DNA from: CAMTVQ01 sp947085255
GTDB taxonomy: Bacteria; Bacteroidota; Bacteroidia; Sphingobacteriales; Sphingobacteriaceae
Length of the DNA: 64,000 nt
Direction: 5' to 3'
NCBI GenBank assembly: GCA_947085255.1
Contig: CAMTVQ010000001.1
Span: 496,001-560,000, forward strand
Positions 32,766-42,702 of the stretch are shown here, one piece after another; the stretch's first letter is position 1, and every line of letters begins with the position of its first letter. Below the pieces are notes generated by a model, which ran no database searches, had not been told where the DNA came from, and saw nothing but the letters and a program-made list of their open reading frames with translations. The position numbers were made by a program, and so were the translations under genes.

Positions 32766-35700
32766 CTATTCGTCTATTTTCTTTTGACCGTACTTTACAA
32801 TTAATGCGTACAGTTCCTTAGGATCAAACGGTTTGGAGATATAGTCATTCATGCCTATTGCCAAGCACTTATCTTTCTCGTCTTTAATGGCATGGGCTGT
32901 CATGGCTACAATTGGCAAATCATCATACTGATGCAACTGTGTACGAATATAGGCGGTAGTTTCATATCCATCCATTTCGGGCATTTGTAAGTCCATCAAA
33001 ATAAGATTATAGGTATGTTCCTCTAATTTATCTAAAGCGAGTTTGCCGTTTTCGGCAATATCTAATTCGAAGCCCCACCTGCTAAAAATTTTGATAGATA
33101 GCAACTGATTAATCGGATTATCTTCTACCAATAGTACCTTAATCTGTTCGGGATTAGCAATGGGATTATCGATATGTATACCCGATTTAGATGGAGTTTT
33201 GTGTTCAACACCCGTTGTGGCATGTGTATTTTTCAAGAATGGCATTGTAAAGGTAAAGGTAGTTCCTTTTTTTAATTCGCTTTTTACGCTCATGGTACCG
33301 CCTTGCAGTTCTACCAATTGCTTGGCAATGGCAAGCCCTAAACCTGTACCGCCAAACTTACGTGTGGTGCCATACGTGGCTTGTGTAAAGCTTTCGAAAA
33401 TACTTTCCAGCTTATCTGCAGGAATGCCAATACCTGTATCTTCCACACTAAAGGCAATTACTATACTTTCTTCATCTTCGCTAACGCGTTTGGCAACTAC
33501 GTGTACTACGCCTTTTTCTGTAAATTTTACGGCATTAGACACCAAATTGAGTAGTATTTGATTGAGGCGTACAGCATCACCAATAATGGCTTCTGGAATA
33601 TTGGGATCAACACTGCACGACACCCGTACTGCTTTTCCTTTTACTTTATCTTTCAACATTGATATGGTAGAGCCAATCATGCCTTGTAAATCTATCTTCA
33701 CTTTCTCAAGTGTAATTTTGCCTGCCTCTATTTTCGAGAAGTCTAAAATATCGTTCAAAATTACCAGTAAGTTATCACCAGATTGACGGATAGCTGCTAC
33801 TGCTTCCTCTTGTTCGGGCAACAAGTTGGATTCTTCTAAAATACGCGCAAATCCGATGATAGCATTCATAGGCGTGCGTATTTCGTGACTCATATTGGCT
33901 AAAAACAATTGCTTTATTTTTTCTGAGTTTACAGCCTGTTCTTTTGCGTCATATAGCGCCTGTTCTTCGCGTTTACGTTCGGTAATATTGCGCAAAAATG
34001 CGGCAAAAAGATGTGTTCCATTATTCTCTATGGCAGAAATGGTAAACTCGACCAAAAACTCTTCACCTGCTTTATTCAATGCAGGAAGCTCTAAACGCTT
34101 GTTTAATACAGGTCCATCTCCTGTTTTATTAAAGTGCTTAATACCTTGTTCATGATTTTCGCGGTGTACTCCTGGAATAATTATTTCCGATAATTTCCGA
34201 CCCAGCACTTCTTCTTTTTTCCAACCAAAAGTTAGTTCTGCCTGTGGATTCCAATCCAAAATAGACCCACTATTGTCGATTAGCACAAAGGCATCGTAGG
34301 CTGTATTTACAATTGCCCTAATTTGCGATAAAGCATCATTAAGAATAGTCTCCGATTTTTTGCGTTCCCACAAACGACCCAATTGAGTTCCTAAATTCGA
34401 TACTAACTCCAACAGACGGTCGTCTTTAGCTAATTGCTTATCCGAGAAAAACTCTAATACCCCACATATTTTATTGTCGAATATGAGCGGAAAAGCAAGC
34501 GCACTCTTAATTCCTTGTTCTTGTGCCACCTTTAAACGTGGAAAATTGGTATCCTTCTCTAAATCAAATATCCACTCTGGTTTATGACTTAGCAATATGC
34601 GTCCTGGCAACCCTATTCCTATTTCAAAAGAGGTTGATTCTGTAATTTCTTTAAAGCGCTGATACTTTTGCAAATCGAGATTCGACCACTGAGTAGTAGA
34701 CAATAGTCTTTTGGAATTTGTTGGATCTATTAAATATAAATGTCCTATAGGCCAACCTGTTACATCGCATACTTCATCTATACATATCTGTACTGCTTCT
34801 GTAAAAGTTGCCGCCTGATTAGCAGCAATGGCTACTGTTTGCAGCAATTTTACATAGGCTGTTTCTTTCTTTAGTTCATGCACCGCATTATCTCGTTCGA
34901 TACTGTTTTGCAGCAATGCATCAGACATGTGGTTAAATGATTGCGCAAGTCCTCCCAACTCATCTTTTGTCAATATAGCCGCAGGTTTTGTGTAATTTCC
35001 TTCACTAACTCTTTTGGAGGCAGAAACAATCTCATCAATACCTTGCGATATTGTCTTACTTATAGAACGACTCAAGAAAACTGCAATAATACCTATCGCA
35101 AGCATTAATGTTATCAACGAAGTGAGCAGCAAGTTTTCTAACCAACGTGCGCCTTGCCCAAGTGTGTACGAAAAATCATCTTCTATATAAGTTATCTCTT
35201 GATTGAGCACATCAATCTCGAATAGAATACGATTGATGCGATTGTTCGATAGTGGTACTGTATTGATTTCTGCTTTTAGCCTGTTAGCCAAAACATCCAA
35301 TTTTACCAAGGATGAATCTGCCTGTGCCCATAAATAAATGGCTTTATCAATGTAATATACCTGCCTACACCAACGAAAGACATATATCAAACCTGGTATA
35401 TCATCAGGATGATTTTTGCCAGCTAAAAAACCATCATAGGCTATATTGAAATCGAAGTCTTTCTTTTCTAGCTCTAAACGTGCTATTTTATCCCCATCGT
35501 TTACCCGCAAAAAAGTTTGATAGTCTTGATAATCGCTTGCTTCGTGTGTTTTTCCGTAACGCTGCAAAGAATATACTGCATCCTTTTGCGCTTTAGACCA
35601 AAGTCCTTCTCCAGCAACATAGGCGCGTACTGCTGATAACGATTTGAGCGATACCCATAGACTACCTATCATCATAATGATAAGCACAGAGATGAGCGTA

Positions 35701-35774
35701 ATTGCAAACGCAAGTTTTTTTGCAATCCGCACATCCCTGAATCTTTTTACACCTATATATTTGAGTATACTCAT
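32766..35774 (-). CDS. hybrid sensor histidine kinase (HAMP-GAF-PAS-HisKA-HATPase-REC)
   Basis: This 1002-residue inner-membrane kinase has TM1 (~21-43), a ~165-residue periplasmic helical sensor and TM2 (~212-235). In the cytoplasm follow HAMP (~236-290), GAF (~310-465), PAS (~485-600; ILDWNPQAELTFGWKKEEVL), HisKA with His630 in NMSHEIRTPMN, HATPase (~730-848; DTGIGIPADKLESIF, GGTGLGLAIAKQL) and a C-terminal receiver with phospho-acceptor Asp928 (LILMDLQMPEMDGYE). The signal is unknown. No output regulator is adjacent, so phosphotransfer to an HPt or a distant regulator is expected. Confidence 0.93.
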   Translation of the reverse strand: MSILKYIGVKRFRDVRIAKKLAFAITLISVLIIMMIGSLWVSLKSLSAVRAYVAGEGLWSKAQKDAVYSLQRYGKTHEASDYQDYQTFLRVNDGDKIARLELEKKDFDFNIAYDGFLAGKNHPDDIPGLIYVFRWCRQVYYIDKAIYLWAQADSSLVKLDVLANRLKAEINTVPLSNNRINRILFEIDVLNQEITYIEDDFSYTLGQGARWLENLLLTSLITLMLAIGIIAVFLSRSISKTISQGIDEIVSASKRVSEGNYTKPAAILTKDELGGLAQSFNHMSDALLQNSIERDNAVHELKKETAYVKLLQTVAIAANQAATFTEAVQICIDEVCDVTGWPIGHLYLIDPTNSKRLLSTTQWSNLDLQKYQRFKEITESTSFEIGIGLPGRILLSHKPEWIFDLEKDTNFPRLKVAQEQGIKSALAFPLIFDNKICGVLEFFSDKQLAKDDRLLELVSNLGTQLGRLWERKKSETILNDALSQIRAIVNTAYDAFVLIDNSGSILDWNPQAELTFGWKKEEVLGRKLSEIIIPGVHRENHEQGIKHFNKTGDGPVLNKRLELPALNKAGEEFLVEFTISAIENNGTHLFAAFLRNITERKREEQALYDAKEQAVNSEKIKQLFLANMSHEIRTPMNAIIGFARILEESNLLPEQEEAVAAIRQSGDNLLVILNDILDFSKIEAGKITLEKVKIDLQGMIGSTISMLKDKVKGKAVRVSCSVDPNIPEAIIGDAVRLNQILLNLVSNAVKFTEKGVVHVVAKRVSEDEESIVIAFSVEDTGIGIPADKLESIFESFTQATYGTTRKFGGTGLGLAIAKQLVELQGGTMSVKSELKKGTTFTFTMPFLKNTHATTGVEHKTPSKSGIHIDNPIANPEQIKVLLVEDNPINQLLSIKIFSRWGFELDIAENGKLALDKLEEHTYNLILMDLQMPEMDGYETTAYIRTQLHQYDDLPIVAMTAHAIKDEKDKCLAIGMNDYISKPFDPKELYALIVKYGQKKIDE

Positions 35775-35822
35775 TATTAGAAGCTACACGCTTTGTTCAG
35801 GCTACAACTTCTCGCCATTAGA

Positions 35823-37943
35823 CTATTCTTTTATGCCCAACAAATCAAACAGAAATACATATTCCATAGCTACTTCTTTGTACCTATCAAACCTGCCAGA
35901 AGCGCCACCATGACCTGTTTCCATATTACAATATAGGTACAACGAATTATTATCCGTTTTTAGTTCGCGCAGTTTGGCTACCCACTTAGCGGGCTCCCAA
36001 TACTGCACCTGACTGTCATGCAATCCAGTAGTAACTAACAACGAAGGGTAAGCAGTAGCTGTTACATTATCGTAGGGTGAGTAACTTTTCATGTACTCGT
36101 AATACTTTTTCTCATTCGGATTGCCCCACTCGTCGTACTCTCCAGTAGTAAGCGGAATACTTTCATCCAGCATGGTAGTTACCACATCTACAAATGGCAC
36201 TTGAGCCACTACACCTCGCCACATATCTGGACGCATATTAAGTATAGCACCCATTAACAAGCCTCCAGCGCTGCCGCCCATTGCCATTAGTTTATCTTTA
36301 GCCGCATATTTTTGAGCCACTAAATACTCACCACAAGCAATAAAATCGGTAAAGGTGTTTTTCTTCTTTAGCAATTTGCCGTCTTCATACCATTGGCGGC
36401 CCATTTCTTGCCCCCCACGTATGTGTGCAATGGCAAATACAAATCCCCTATCGAGCAAACTCAAACGTACTGAGCTAAATGTAGCATCCATAGTAGCTCC
36501 ATAAGAACCATACCCATATAGCACGCAAGGAGAAGTACCATCTAATTTTGTACCTTTTTTATATACCAACGAGATAGGCACTTTTACCCCATCTGCTGCG
36601 GCAGCATACATGCGTTTAGTTTCATACTCATTGGCATCATAGCCACCTACTACTTCTTGCTGTTTTAGTAAGGTTTTTTGGCGACTCTCCATGTTGTAAT
36701 CAAATGTAGAATTGGGCGTAGTCAAAGAGGTATACCCGTAACGAAATACCTTGGTATCAAATTCGGGGTTAATAGAGCTATACGCATAGTACGATTCTTC
36801 ACCAAAATCTAAATAATGTTCTTTCTTATCTGCTTGATGAATGATACGTAATTGTGCTAATCCGTTTTTACGTTCATTGATTACCATAAAATCGCGGAAC
36901 ACCTCAATACCTTCAAGCAACACATCCGAACGATGTGCTATTACTTCTTGCCAATTAGCTTTAGTGGTTGCTGTAACTGGTGTTTGCATTAAACGAAAGT
37001 TTTTGGCTTGTAAATTGGTTACTATATAAAATTTATCTTCAAAATGCTCAATGCTGTATTCCAAATCACGTTCGCGCGGTTGAAATACCGTAAAAGGAGC
37101 ATCAGTACTACCTGCATCTACAAAGCGATACTCAGAAGATAAGGTGCTGTATGACTGAATAAAGATATACCTCTTTGATTTCGATTTAAAAACTTCTGTG
37201 TTAAACGTAGCGTCTTTTTCTTCGAATACGGTTTTATCAGTAGATGTTGCTTTACCTAGATAATGATGCATTACTTTGTACGAGCGCAGTGTTTGTTCGT
37301 CATTAAGCGTATAAAAAAATGATTTACCATCGGCAGCCCATGCCACAGATGAAGTGGTGGTAGGAATAGCCTCGGTTAGCAACTCTCCGGTAAGCAAGTT
37401 TTTTACATAAATAGTATACTGTCTACGACTTACGGTATCTACCCCATACGCCAGTAGCGTATTATCAGGACTTACCTCAAAGCCTCCTAATTGGTAATAT
37501 TCATGCCCTTCTGCTAGTTCGTTTACGTTAAGCAATATTTGCTCAGCTGCTTGTGCAGTATCTTGCTTACGGCAATAAATCGGGTATTCTTTCCCTTCTT
37601 CGAAGCGGGTATAGTAGCTATATCCATTGTCTTTGTACGGCACACTTTCGTCGGTTTGTTTGATACGTCCTTTTATTTCGGCAAATAGCTTTTCCTGAAA
37701 AGGTTTGGTATGCGCCATCATGGCTTCACGGTAAGCATTTTCTGCGTTTAGGTAATCAATTACCGCCGAATCTTCACGATTATTTAGCCAGTAATAGTTA
37801 TCTATCCGATTATCACCATGAATAGAAAGTGTTTTTGGAATTTTGTTGGCAATGGGTGCTGGGGGCATAGCTATTTTATGTTTTCTGTCGCAAGCGGTAA
37901 ATAGAATACTGGCTGCGGTAAGTACTACAATTAGTTTGTTCAT
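35823..37943 (-). CDS. prolyl oligopeptidase family serine peptidase (S9A, oligopeptidase B-like), lipoprotein
   Basis: The 706-residue protein has a lipoprotein signal (MNKLIVVLTAASILFTAC), so it is probably tethered in the periplasm or on the outer membrane. An N-terminal seven-bladed propeller (~50-440) gates the catalytic alpha/beta hydrolase domain. The triad is Ser558 in MGGSAGG, Asp643 in TGLHDSQV and His678 in ETGHGGASGRF. The GYGSYGATMD and RGGQEMGRQWYEDG segments are typical of oligopeptidase B, which cleaves short peptides after basic residues. The true cleavage preference is not visible. A single gene with no obvious operon. Confidence 0.92.
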   Translation of the reverse strand: MNKLIVVLTAASILFTACDRKHKIAMPPAPIANKIPKTLSIHGDNRIDNYYWLNNREDSAVIDYLNAENAYREAMMAHTKPFQEKLFAEIKGRIKQTDESVPYKDNGYSYYTRFEEGKEYPIYCRKQDTAQAAEQILLNVNELAEGHEYYQLGGFEVSPDNTLLAYGVDTVSRRQYTIYVKNLLTGELLTEAIPTTTSSVAWAADGKSFFYTLNDEQTLRSYKVMHHYLGKATSTDKTVFEEKDATFNTEVFKSKSKRYIFIQSYSTLSSEYRFVDAGSTDAPFTVFQPRERDLEYSIEHFEDKFYIVTNLQAKNFRLMQTPVTATTKANWQEVIAHRSDVLLEGIEVFRDFMVINERKNGLAQLRIIHQADKKEHYLDFGEESYYAYSSINPEFDTKVFRYGYTSLTTPNSTFDYNMESRQKTLLKQQEVVGGYDANEYETKRMYAAAADGVKVPISLVYKKGTKLDGTSPCVLYGYGSYGATMDATFSSVRLSLLDRGFVFAIAHIRGGQEMGRQWYEDGKLLKKKNTFTDFIACGEYLVAQKYAAKDKLMAMGGSAGGLLMGAILNMRPDMWRGVVAQVPFVDVVTTMLDESIPLTTGEYDEWGNPNEKKYYEYMKSYSPYDNVTATAYPSLLVTTGLHDSQVQYWEPAKWVAKLRELKTDNNSLYLYCNMETGHGGASGRFDRYKEVAMEYVFLFDLLGIKE

Positions 37944-37994
37944 AACACGTGGGTTGGGTTAATGTTGCTAAACTAAAACAAATTATTGGGTAAT

Positions 37995-38028
37995 AAAAAA
38001 TCCCTTAACACGCGAACGTGTTAAGGGA
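37995..38028 (-). terminator. rho-independent terminator of the RND efflux operon
   Basis: On the minus strand a perfect 12-bp stem (TCCCTTAACACG / CGTGTTAAGGGA) with a TTCG loop is followed by six T. It lies 29 nt after the RND stop codon. Confidence 0.9.
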
Positions 38029-38056
38029 CAAACCAAACCAAATATATGTTAGATTA

Positions 38057-41000
38057 CTAACCTATCTGTTCTCTAACAAAGGCAGCATCAATATGGTTTG
38101 CATCAACCGATGGAATTTGTTTCTTTTTTTTCAGTTTAAGTTTCAAACTCTCCGAAATAAGGTACAATACTGGCACCATAATTAGGGTAAGGAAGGTTCC
38201 GAAAATCAATCCAAAAATCATTGTCCACGATAATGGACCCCAGAAAGCTACGTTATCGCCTCCAAAGAAAATATGTGGATTAAACTCTGAGAACAGCGTT
38301 ACAAAGTCAATATTTAATCCTACAGCCAGCGGAATTAATCCTAAAATGGTAGCTGCTGCTGTTAATATTACGGGTGTCATACGCGTACGACCAGCTTCTA
38401 TAATGGCTGTTTTTAGTTCTACCCCTTGCAAACGCAGCAGCTCGATAAACTCGACGAGCAGAATACCGTTTCGCACAATAATACCGCCTAAGGATACAAT
38501 ACCAATACCCGTCATTACAATAGATATTTCCATTTTGAATAAGGAGAATCCGATAAGTACACCTATTATACTGAACACTATTTGCACTAAAATGATAAGT
38601 GGTTTGCTCAATGAGTTGAACAACGTAACCAAGATAATAAACATTAACCCAATAGAAACCAGTAAAGCATTACCCAAAAACGCACCCGTTTCAGCTTGCT
38701 CTTCTTGCTCACCAGTCATTTTTATTTCAATATTATCTGGTGTTTGGTAATTGCTGATAGCTCCTTCTAACTTGGCAACCACCTCATTAGCATTGTACCC
38801 ACCCAACACATTGGACGAAAGCGTAACAATACGTTTTTGATTTTTACGCTTAATTCCGCCATAGGTGTTCGAGTACTTAATATCTGCTATTGAAGCTAAC
38901 GGAATCTGGCGAATTGCCCCTCCCATATTCATGTCGCGATAAATCACTTTCATGTTCATGAGGGTATTGATATTATTCCGTTGATCCTCTTTTACACGTA
39001 GTTGTATCGGGTAATCATCGTTGGCATCTCTAAATTTAGATACTTCTTTACCAAATACGGCATTACGAATTTCTAACCCTACTTGCGCAGTAGAAATACC
39101 TTCGCGGTTGGCTTTTTCGCGGTCTACCGATATTACAATTTCGGGTTTATTGCTTTCGAAATCGGTTTTCAACTCTTCTACTCCACTTACACCTACCGAG
39201 TCGAGGTAACGTTTTAACCCACCAGAGGCACTTACTAAATCGTTAAAATCATCTCCCAAAATTTCGATATTGATTGGTTTACCAGTTGGCGGACCGTTGT
39301 TTTCTTTATCAACGGTAATTTCGGCACCAGCAATACCCTTTACGGCATCGCGTACTTTATCTAAATACACCGCTGTAGATTCTCCATTACGATCACCAAA
39401 CTTTACGAACGAAACACTTACTTTACCTAAATTAGAGCGCACACTTTGGTCGCCACTGCTTGGATCGGTTGCGCCTAAGGCCACATTGGCAATTACCGAT
39501 TCTACAATCGGGTTATCCCTGCCCATTACGTTTATTACGCGTTTTTCTACTATTTTGGTAATAGAATCGGTATATAATTGATCGGTACCTACCGGCAATT
39601 GTATATAGGCATATATAAAATTAGGGTCGCTTTGCGGGAAAAAGCCCACTTTGGGCGAGCGGATACCCGTAAAAACTATTGAAAAAATAAATAATCCAAT
39701 TACTCCTAGCACCGTAGTACGCGGACGATCTAAAAACCAAGTCACAAAATTGGTATATCCATTCTGTACTCCTGGCCAAAAATTTTGTTGGAAATTTTCT
39801 ATCCACTTATACACTACAAAACGGTAAAAAGAATACACCGCAAACAAGGTGATGGTAAAATTACCCATACCAAAGGATTTAGTCAGGTAAAAGAAGAGTG
39901 CTACTACTGCAAACACACCTGCTGTAATTTTATAGCCTTTGGTAACGGTACCGTGTCCTTTGGTTTCTTCGTGGTGGGGTTTCATAAAATCAACCGCAAA
40001 TACTGGATTGAAGATATAGGCTACTACCAATGATGCTAACAAGGTAACTATAAGTGTAATAGGAAGATAGAACATAAATCCACCGATAATGCCCGGCCAA
40101 AACGTAAGCGGCACAAAGGGTGCAAGCGTGGTAAGTGTGCCAGCTAATACCGGCATAAATACTTCTCCGGCAGCATTTTTAGCAGCTTTTACAATAGGCA
40201 CTTTGCCATTATTAAACAAACGGTGTGTATTTTCAATTACCACAATGGCATCGTCTACAACTATACCTAAAGCGAGCAAGAAAGAAAATAACACAATCAT
40301 GTTCATGGTAAAGCCCAAACTTGGTAAAATCAAGAAGGCGATAAACATGGATAGCGGTACCGATAAGCCTACAAATATGGCATTGGTAGCTCCCATAAAA
40401 AACATGAGGATAAGTGTTACCAGTATAAAACCAATGATGATGGTATTGATTAAATCGTGCAGCGTAACACGGGTATTATCCGACTGATCAGCGGTGGTAG
40501 TAATTTTTAAGCCTTCGGGAAACGAATTGGCTTTCATATCCGCAACAATTACGCGTATTTTATCTGAAGCGTCTATTAAATTTTGTCCACTTCGTTTAAT
40601 TACATTGAGGGTAATTACATTCTTTTCGTCTAATCGGGCAAAGCTTTCTTTCTCTTTAAAGCTATCTTTTATGGTGGCAATGTCTTTTAAAAACACGGTA
40701 GCACCACTCATAGAACGGATTACAATGTTCTCGATTACCTTAGGGTCTTTAAACTCGCCGTTTACACTCAGCGAACGTTTCATACCATCCATACTGAGCA
40801 AACCACCAGAAATGGTGCGATTTTCGAAACTGATTGCACTTTCAATATCACGCATGGTAACACTGGCTGCCTCCATTTTATACATATCTACATCCACTTG
40901 AATCTCTCTATCCAAGGCACCGATGATATCTACACGAGTAATTTCTTTTAGACCTTCTATTTGGTCTTGCAATGCTTCGGCATATTGCTTTAGTTTTACC

Positions 41001-41470
41001 AAATCGTAATTACCCGAAAGATTGATGTTCATTATCGGCAATTGCGATAAGTCAATTTCCATGATGGTTGGATCGGCTGGCAAGTCGGTTGGCAAATCTG
41101 GCTTGGCTTTATCTACCTCGTCTTTAACTTTTTGCTTAGCTTCAGCAACATCCACATCCGTAGTAAATTCTACAACGATGTTTGTAAAATCCTGAATAGA
41201 GTTACTGGTTACTTTTTTAACTCCAGAGATAGATTTCACACGTTTTTCGATAGGCTTAGCTACCAAATTTTCCATATCTGTAGGTGAAGTACCAGGGTAT
41301 GGGACTGCTACATATATTTGAGGAAATATTACTTCTGGGAACTGCTCTTTAGGCAAACTATTATATGCCATTATACCCGCCAGTGTAATAATTACCGTAA
41401 GGATATAAATACTGGTTTTATTATCAATAGACCAGCTGGTTGGTTTAAATTCTTTGAAAATATCTTTCAT
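38057..41470 (-). CDS. RND-family efflux pump inner-membrane permease
   Basis: The 1137-residue protein is the proton-driven pump of a tripartite efflux system. TM1 (~21-38) is followed by the porter domain, then TM helices from ~342 with the proton-relay acidic pair Asp406-Asp407 in LGIVVDDAIVVIENTHR. A second periplasmic half and a second TM bundle (~920-1120; GIVSLGGIIVRNGILLVEFI) follow. It resembles multidrug (AcrB/MexB-like) more than metal pumps, but the substrate is unknown. A ~75-residue insert (~505-580) with two extra hydrophobic segments lies between the TM helices of the first half, unlike E. coli AcrB. It is last in the outer-membrane factor, adaptor, permease order. Confidence 0.92.
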   Translation of the reverse strand: MKDIFKEFKPTSWSIDNKTSIYILTVIITLAGIMAYNSLPKEQFPEVIFPQIYVAVPYPGTSPTDMENLVAKPIEKRVKSISGVKKVTSNSIQDFTNIVVEFTTDVDVAEAKQKVKDEVDKAKPDLPTDLPADPTIMEIDLSQLPIMNINLSGNYDLVKLKQYAEALQDQIEGLKEITRVDIIGALDREIQVDVDMYKMEAASVTMRDIESAISFENRTISGGLLSMDGMKRSLSVNGEFKDPKVIENIVIRSMSGATVFLKDIATIKDSFKEKESFARLDEKNVITLNVIKRSGQNLIDASDKIRVIVADMKANSFPEGLKITTTADQSDNTRVTLHDLINTIIIGFILVTLILMFFMGATNAIFVGLSVPLSMFIAFLILPSLGFTMNMIVLFSFLLALGIVVDDAIVVIENTHRLFNNGKVPIVKAAKNAAGEVFMPVLAGTLTTLAPFVPLTFWPGIIGGFMFYLPITLIVTLLASLVVAYIFNPVFAVDFMKPHHEETKGHGTVTKGYKITAGVFAVVALFFYLTKSFGMGNFTITLFAVYSFYRFVVYKWIENFQQNFWPGVQNGYTNFVTWFLDRPRTTVLGVIGLFIFSIVFTGIRSPKVGFFPQSDPNFIYAYIQLPVGTDQLYTDSITKIVEKRVINVMGRDNPIVESVIANVALGATDPSSGDQSVRSNLGKVSVSFVKFGDRNGESTAVYLDKVRDAVKGIAGAEITVDKENNGPPTGKPINIEILGDDFNDLVSASGGLKRYLDSVGVSGVEELKTDFESNKPEIVISVDREKANREGISTAQVGLEIRNAVFGKEVSKFRDANDDYPIQLRVKEDQRNNINTLMNMKVIYRDMNMGGAIRQIPLASIADIKYSNTYGGIKRKNQKRIVTLSSNVLGGYNANEVVAKLEGAISNYQTPDNIEIKMTGEQEEQAETGAFLGNALLVSIGLMFIILVTLFNSLSKPLIILVQIVFSIIGVLIGFSLFKMEISIVMTGIGIVSLGGIIVRNGILLVEFIELLRLQGVELKTAIIEAGRTRMTPVILTAAATILGLIPLAVGLNIDFVTLFSEFNPHIFFGGDNVAFWGPLSWTMIFGLIFGTFLTLIMVPVLYLISESLKLKLKKKKQIPSVDANHIDAAFVREQIG

Positions 41471-41497
41471 TTTATTTTATGGTTACTAATAACGAAC

Positions 41498-41513
41498 CCC
41501 GATAGCTATCGGG
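41498..41513. repeat. perfect 16-bp palindrome CCCGATAGCTATCGGG
   Basis: The palindrome lies 2 nt after the adaptor gene's stop codon, between the adaptor and the permease. The same word is familiar as an interspersed palindrome in Bacteroidota genomes, from general knowledge rather than a search. In RNA it would form a tight hairpin that could lower permease expression relative to the adaptor. Confidence 0.6.
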
Positions 41514-41514
41514 A

Positions 41515-42648
41515 CTAATTTAATCTTACCGTTTGTCCTTCGTTTAGGCCTTGAAAACCAGTGGTAACTACTTTATCACCTGCTACTAAACCTGATTTAA
41601 TTTCTGCCAAATCATTGTAGATAACTCCTACCGTGATCATTCTTTTCTCTACTTTAAGTTGCTTGCCCGTGCCCGTTGCAATTAATACAAAGCTACCTTG
41701 ATCAGAGTTTTGAATAACATTTACCGGCACAACCATAGCCGACTTATTGCGGTAATCGATAATTTTAAATACGGATAACATATTTGGGCGGAAAGCTGCA
41801 TTGCTTTGCAACTTTGCCTCTACACTAAAGGTACGGCTCATGGGGTCAATTACCTTAGACGTGTAATTGATACGGGTGCGTACCTCTTTATCAATATCAG
41901 GAAAAGAGAGTATTACATCACTGCCTTGTTTAATTTTGCTGGCATAGCTTTCGGCTACATCGGCTTTGGCGGTAAGTGCTGCAGGATTTACCACACGAAA
42001 TGCAGGCATACCTGGTGCTGTATTTTCGCCAACTTTGGCAACTATCATGTCTACCGTTCCGTTTATAGGCGATTTTATTTTGGTAAGCTCCAATTGCTCA
42101 TTAAGTGTTGCCAAGCGTTTTTCGAGCGATTCTTTGTTATTTTTTGCTGTTAGATATTGTAACTCGGTACCAATTTTCTGATTCCACAAATTTTGTTGCT
42201 TTTGGAATAGATTTTTTACTAATTCGTATGACGATTCTACTTCTGAAATAGTGCTTTTCAGTACGTTTGCATCCATTTCAGCCAATATCTGACCTTTTCT
42301 TACTTGCTTGCCTTCTGTTACATTTATTTTGGTAATAACACCAGGCATTTGTGCCGTAATCATTACGTTCTCGTCTGATTGTACGCTACCCTGAATTTCG
42401 ATAAAATGTAAAAATTCTTTTGGGGCGATATCCAATACTTCTACCATTTTTAATTTTTGGTTGGCAGCTTCTGGATTAGCGGCAGCTATCTGTGCTTCTA
42501 AATCTCCAATTTGAGTGGTAATTTCTGCTTGTTGCTTTTTTAATGCATCAATTTTTTGCATGGTTACTTCTTTCGTATCAGCTGGAGCTCCACAAGCAGC
42601 TAAAAATGCTATTGAAGTAATTATAACTAGTTTATTTAGTGAGTTCAT
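41515..42648 (-). CDS. efflux RND transporter periplasmic adaptor (membrane fusion protein), lipoprotein
   Basis: The 377-residue protein has a lipobox (FLAAC, Cys19), a short helical segment (~28-60), then the adaptor domains. These are a barrel-sandwich/lipoyl half (GVITKINVTEGKQVRKGQIL), an alpha-hairpin (~130-200) that docks onto the outer-membrane channel, the second lipoyl half (TKIKSPINGTVDMIVAKVGE) and a beta-barrel plus membrane-proximal domain to the end. It bridges the RND pump and the TolC-like channel, 54 nt downstream of the channel gene. Confidence 0.92.
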   Translation of the reverse strand: MNSLNKLVIITSIAFLAACGAPADTKEVTMQKIDALKKQQAEITTQIGDLEAQIAAANPEAANQKLKMVEVLDIAPKEFLHFIEIQGSVQSDENVMITAQMPGVITKINVTEGKQVRKGQILAEMDANVLKSTISEVESSYELVKNLFQKQQNLWNQKIGTELQYLTAKNNKESLEKRLATLNEQLELTKIKSPINGTVDMIVAKVGENTAPGMPAFRVVNPAALTAKADVAESYASKIKQGSDVILSFPDIDKEVRTRINYTSKVIDPMSRTFSVEAKLQSNAAFRPNMLSVFKIIDYRNKSAMVVPVNVIQNSDQGSFVLIATGTGKQLKVEKRMITVGVIYNDLAEIKSGLVAGDKVVTTGFQGLNEGQTVRLN

Positions 42649-42702
42649 ATGTGTATTTTGTTAAATTGTTCGATTGTTATATAGTTGAACCAATACTTGA
42701 TA

